Part shown: one piece after another, positions 59,644-64,000 of the stretch
How the letters are laid out: the number at the start of each line of letters is the position of its first letter
Numbering within the stretch: the stretch's first letter is position 1
Assembly (NCBI RefSeq): GCF_032062135.1
Contig: NC_092863.1
Span: 22,083,719 to 22,147,718, forward strand
DNA: 64,000 nt
Direction of reading: 5' to 3'
From: Pyxicephalus adspersus
Taxonomy: Eukaryota > Chordata > Amphibia > Anura > Pyxicephalidae
Notes under the pieces: generated by a model
Seen by the model: the letters and a program-made list of their open reading frames with translations, nothing else
Databases searched by the model: none
Told to the model about the DNA's origin: nothing
Position numbers and translations under genes: made by a program

Positions 59644-60719
59644 GATCTACTGTATTTTTTTAATTAGTGTGATAAGAGCCAAAGTATTTTTGGTTTCTTC
59701 AGGATTAAAAAAAGTGCCAGAATCCACAAGTTTACACTTTTAATGCTATCGCCCCCAGACATGCATGTTTTGGTGAATGTTGATGAATTCCATCCACTAG
59801 AAACACAACAACTATGGCATAAACTGTCACAGATCCCCGCAGTGAAAACAAACTCCACAAGAAAAAAAAACATGCAGCTTTTCCGTAAATCAAAGTTAAA
59901 GTATAAACATGAAAGCCTATTTTAAAAACAATTTATACACTTTTTGAGTTAATTGCAAAGTCTCTGAACATAGTATTGTCATCAAAATCACTGGAATGAC
60001 CAGAAAGACTTGTAGGAACATATCCCAAAATCATGTTTTTTTCCTTAAGGAAAATTATTAAAATGCAGTCAGTTAAACCTATTTTAAAAGCCTACTTCTG
60101 ACATTTTCAGTTGATTGAAAAAATGTTGAACGTAGTAATGTAAGCAAAAAGCTGTAAATGTAAAGCTTCCCCATCCTATTAATTTTCTAATAAAATGTAT
60201 ACCCTACCAAAACACCCTTTAAACCCCTAATAATTTCCATTACTACAGAGCAGAACAGCTGGCTCCACTGATGGCATACCATACCACATCTAACATCCTT
60301 TATGTGTTAACCTGGAAGCATAATATGTGTCTCCTATAGTGATAGATACCCTGCCATAGACCTCTCCACAACTTTGGAAACACATAGCTCTCTTCTTCAA
60401 CATTCCCTAATGTGAAATATTCAGGCAAATTGATATCCCCACATACACCCTTAGCCACTACAGTCCATAACCCGTCCTTTTTCCCTTTCCCGGTTTTAAG
60501 GCCTGGCTGTCAAAGGGCCTCCACAGAGCTAAGGATTGTATTGTACTCTCAGGAGTGCAAGCCTTTGCTTCCCTTACTTCATCATATGAAGTAATTACAT
60601 TGTCCATATTTACTTATCTTCAAATTAAGCATTCTTTACAATGTTTGCAAAAATTTACCACTAAACCACTTTTGGCTTTTGGATACCCCCTCTTGTGATG
60701 GCAAATCCCAGATGCCGTA
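59644..60719. other. PLXDC1 intron, unassigned
   Basis: No exon recognised; possible degraded L1 near 60,400-60,600, not certain. Confidence 0.4.
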
Positions 60720-60960
60720 ACCTTCCCCCCCCCCCCCTTTCGCTTTTTCCTCATCCTCTTTGTTAAAAACTCCTCCCCCCCCATTTTTTGGTTTTCCTTC
60801 TTCTTAGGTTGGAAAGAAGTACCGTTATTTTGTTTTTACATGCTCAATACACTATAATATGTTGTTCCCGTATACTATTTTATTATTGTATTCTAAAACT
60901 TGTAAAACTGAAAATCTAATAGAAATCATTAAAATAAAAAAACAAAAAAAAGAAAACACT
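60720..60960 (+). mobile_element. L1-like 3' end with A-rich tail
   Basis: Pyrimidine-rich then AATATGTTGTTCCCGTATAC and a tail aaatcattaaaataaaaaaa. Typical of an L1/Tx1 3' end; no coding. Confidence 0.45.
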
Positions 60961-61620
60961 ACCAAAAAGCCTCCTAACATCAGTTGATTAATGGTAAAGT
61001 TTATACCATACCTTGCCACAAAGAAAGGCAGAATTCAGCACAAAGTGTGCAGGCTTTAGCATATATAGTACAGACTGCAGTATATCAGATCCATTATAAA
61101 CCTTTTGCTGTAATTAGGAGATATTGGGAAAGTCTTTTTATGGACAGCCAGCTGAGATCCAAATGCAAATAGATACTAGCATGTCCACTTTAGTGGGCAT
61201 ACTCCAGGTGCTCATTTAAGACAAACTATATATGCACATTGGGAGGTTTCACCAAAAGCAATCACACAAAAGTCTGCTTATCTGCCAATTTATGGAATCC
61301 AAATCAATAACAGAGGATTATCACAATACAAGTTCAGAGATCTTATCTTAATTTAGCATCTCTAATCCTCTACAGCTTCAGATCAAATGGTAAAAGAAGC
61401 ATCAACCTGCATCTGAGCTGGAAGGAGGATACAATTTTCTCATTATACAAGGCCCGGGAAGGATTATACTTTACACCTCCCAAAAACATGGTCACATTTA
61501 GTACTTTGACTTGCTGCTAATATTTGAAATACTATAAAAGATCATTGAAATATGGTCAAATTTAATTAATTATTGAGTCATTTTGCGTATAACATAAAAT
61601 TATACAAAACTTTTCTAGAG
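60961..61620. other. PLXDC1 intron
   Basis: Nothing recognised. Confidence 0.4.
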
Positions 61621-61900
61621 CTGCCCCAGTTCTTTTGAATGGTCTTCCTCATCCTATTCACCTTGCTTCTACTTTCTTTTGAAACCGTCACTACTTCCCA
61701 CCACTAAATATCTCCCCTCCTATTGTGGGGTAATTCCCCCACCTACTAGATTGTAAGCTCTTTGGGGCACGGTCCTCCTCTCCTGTTTCACTGTCTGTAT
61801 TCGTCTGTCATGTGCAACCCCTATTTAATGTACAACGCTTCGTAATATGTTGGCGCTATATAAATCCTGTTTATTATTATCAATATTTATAATAATAATA
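61621..61900 (+). mobile_element. L2-like LINE 3' end
   Basis: Contains TAGATTGTAAGCTCTTTGGG and GTAATATGTTGGCGCTATAT followed by an AT/ATT tail, the same tail as 50,401-50,560 in reverse. Confidence 0.75.
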
Positions 61901-62504
61901 CAAATATTAAAATTAAAATAAAATAATCCCCATTTTGCCAGGAGTTTTAGGGCATGGATGCATTTAATTCACACAACATTTGTTTTTCCTACATGAAACT
62001 GCTGAAAATGTTCATCCAAGAGAATCTCATTATCTTTATTTCTAATATCTGCAAGATTTCAATCAAAACAGAAAAGAAACTAAAAAGGAACAACAAAAAT
62101 AAACATAAAGAGGTCTCCTGCATAGCACACAAATATTAGCTTTAACAATAACCACAAGTAACATGTACATCATATAAGTATTACACAAAGTGAACAATTG
62201 AGACTTCTAGCAGAAATCAAAGAATTTATTTTTCTGGGTATGTAATAACTATAAAGAAAATGGTTTCTCAATAAACAGAAGATAAGAACACCAGGAAAAA
62301 TAAATAACAGGCAGTTATCGATGCATAAAGGTTCAACCATAAATCTACAAAGGAACAAGATAGAGAGAAAGGGAGAGAGGGGAATAAGGATGAGAACAAA
62401 GGAGGATGTCGAACAGGTGTATGGTATAAGTCAAAAGAGATTTCTGGTGCTAGTCCCAAGGCAGTTATGGCAGGACCTGAATTAGAGTCAACATACAGTA
62501 TATG
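61901..62504. other. PLXDC1 intron
   Basis: AT-rich; nothing recognised. Confidence 0.4.
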
Positions 62505-62870
62505 TCTTAAAACATATTGGAGGCAGAAAGTAGATTGGAGTCCCAAGGAGCACAAATTTCTGAGAATTTTTTATATCCATCATACGTTCTTGCCATAAGG
62601 TGCTCCATGAGTTGCATTTCTTTTATCCTAGCATACAAATCAATGGTGCCAGGGGGAGAAGTGGATTTCCAGTGTCAGGTAATAAGGCACCTTGCTGCAG
62701 TTAAAACGTGACATGCTATTTTTCTATTCAGTTTAGAGAGGTTAGATATGGGTATACCTAATAAATTAGTGACTACATCAAGTGGTATAGAAGTGTCTAA
62801 TATCTCAGAAAGAAGGATGTTAACCCTTGTCCAGTAGGATATTAACTTTTTATTTTTATGTGACATTTTG
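62505..62870 (-). pseudogene. L1/Tx1-like ORF2 C-terminal fragment
   Basis: Minus strand: YWTRVNILLSEILDTSIPLD, LLGIPISNLSKLNRKI, ACHVLTAARCLIT, then WHWKSTSPPGTIDLYARIKE, the C-terminal L1/Tx1 signature. Matches the + copy at 4,353. Confidence 0.7.
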
Positions 62871-63075
62871 TTTTCCCCGCATCAAATTTTCCACAGGGTC
62901 AATCATATAGACTATATTCATAGAACAGTTAAAAGAATTATTCCAAACTTTGTTTACATCACAAGCATAGAAATGGCCTACATCTCATAAATATGCTACA
63001 TCTCAATTCCAAACTCCTATAACTCCAACTTTTAAAATATTGTCTTGGGTTTTCAAAAGTGTTAGTACTACAAAA

Positions 63076-64000
63076 GTGTTAGTGTTAGTGATGGATTACA
63101 TCCACATGTCCTCAAAGAGCTGAGCTCAGTTATTTTAAAGCCATTGTTTCTAATTTTTAGAGACTCTTTAATCACTGGCATGATACCAATGGATTGGCAT
63201 AAGGCCAATGCGGTCCCTATCTTCAAAAATGGAACAAAGTCATTACCAAGCAACTACAGACCGGTAAGTTTAATGTCCATAGTTGGAAAGGTCCTAGAGA
63301 GTTTGATAAAGAACCACATGAAGGAGTTTCAGCTAGAAATTAATATTATAAGTGATAGTCAGCATGGATTCAAGAAAGACAGAAGTTGTCAAACAAATTT
63401 TATCTCTTTATTTAACAAATTTTCATCTTTTTATGAGGTAAGCAAGTAAACAGGTAGGCAGTGGAGTATCAGTTGGTATAGTGTACTTGGTCTTTGCTAA
63501 AGCATTTAACACATTACCTCACAGACGGTAATATGTAAGTTAGGGTCAATAGGTCAAAAGCCAGTCTGTTAATGGATAGAGAACTGGCTTAAAGATCACA
63601 TCCAGAGAGTAGTGATTAATGATTCATACTCTGAATGGTCTAAGGTTATTAGTGATGTACCCCAGGGTTCAGTGAACCTTTGCTGTTTAACATCTTTATA
63701 AATGATATAGCTTGGCATAAAAAGTATGATTTCTGTGTTTGTAGATGTAATGGAATTAGGTCCATACAGAATGTCTATAATCTACAAGCAGACCTGGATG
63801 TACTGTTTGATTGGGCAACCAAGTGGCAAATGACATTTAATATTTACGAATGAAATAGAGTTTGGAATAAAAGTACCATTTGTTTGCAGATTACACCAAA
63901 CTATGTAATGGAATTAAGTCCATACAGGATGTCTATAAGCTACAGACCTGGATGTACTGATTGGGCAGCCAAGTGGCAAATTACATTTAATATAGATAAA
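63076..64000 (+). pseudogene. CR1-like LINE, RT, runs off the window
   Basis: GLHPHVLKELSSVILKPLFL, WHKANAVPIFKNGTKSLPSN, YRPVSLMSIVGKVLESLI, ISDSQHGFKKDRSCQTNFIS (63,080-63,410). After stops come LVFAKAFNTLPHR- and VYPRVQ-type text. The FADD region appears twice (63,711-63,850 and 63,855-64,000). Inactive. Confidence 0.9.

Noticed and set aside
60720..60745. C runs at 27,260, 43,492 and 60,726 as G-quadruplex signals
   Set aside because: Simple homopolymer runs of uncertain assembly length; no repeated G-tract spacing.

Overview
This is vertebrate nuclear DNA, AT-rich and dominated by decayed transposable elements, with one host gene running through it on the + strand. Four exons at 26,865-27,008, 40,034-40,103, 40,193-40,315 and 58,432-58,531 encode consecutive parts of a plexin-domain-containing protein, best matched by PLXDC1 (TEM7). 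They splice in compatible phases, except that one exon expected between the third and fourth was not found. Everything else is intron or flank. The repeat mix (CR1, L2, Tx1/L1-like LINEs, DIRS-type tyrosine-recombinase retroelements, Penelope-like elements, chromodomain Ty3/gypsy, Tc1, hAT, piggyBac-like and PIF/Harbinger-like MITEs) suggests an amphibian, probably a frog. That is inference; no species can be named from the sequence alone.

Layout. 0-5 kb: a gypsy LTR, then an L1-like ORF2 broken by a hAT element with an intact 8-bp target duplication and by piggyBac-like pieces. 5-12.1 kb: repeats, then a Penelope-like (PLE) reverse-transcriptase remnant flanked by 1.4-kb inverted arms, each with a hammerhead-ribozyme-like motif. 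12.4-15.1 kb: a minus-strand chromodomain gypsy with LTR, polypurine tract, integrase and RT but no RNase H. 15.1-17.9 kb: a PLE 3' scrap, a 50-bp tandem repeat and AT-rich DNA. 17.9-19.6 kb: a + strand DIRS-like element with its recombinase. 20-26.8 kb: LTR-like DNA, two CR1 copies and a hAT transposase remnant. 26.9 kb: the first PLXDC1 exon.

30.6-36.9 kb is a tandem segmental duplication of Tc1 + L1 + L2 sequence inside an older L1; the two L2 segments encode an identical 141-residue peptide, so the duplication looks recent, and the first copy has since lost about 1.56 kb in two deletions. 38-42.5 kb: MITEs around two PLXDC1 exons separated by an 89-bp intron with an apparent GC-AG splice pair. 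45.4-49 kb: a PLE GIY-YIG endonuclease remnant, a 2.4-kb minus-strand DIRS element (zinc-finger gag, RT, RNase H, recombinase start), then a hairpin and another hammerhead-like motif. 50-56 kb: L2, CR1, a hairpin-bearing piggyBac-like element, a CR1 with a hAT MITE in it, and a gypsy LTR. 56.8-59.6 kb: two PIF/Harbinger-like MITEs flank the last visible PLXDC1 exon. 60-64 kb: L1, L2 and CR1 fragments.

No intact mobile-element coding region was seen. The host exons work only as parts of one spliced transcript; the elements are independent passengers that nested into one another. The most distinctive signals are the PLE inverted structure with hammerhead-like motifs, the tandem duplication with its deletion history, and the GC-AG intron.
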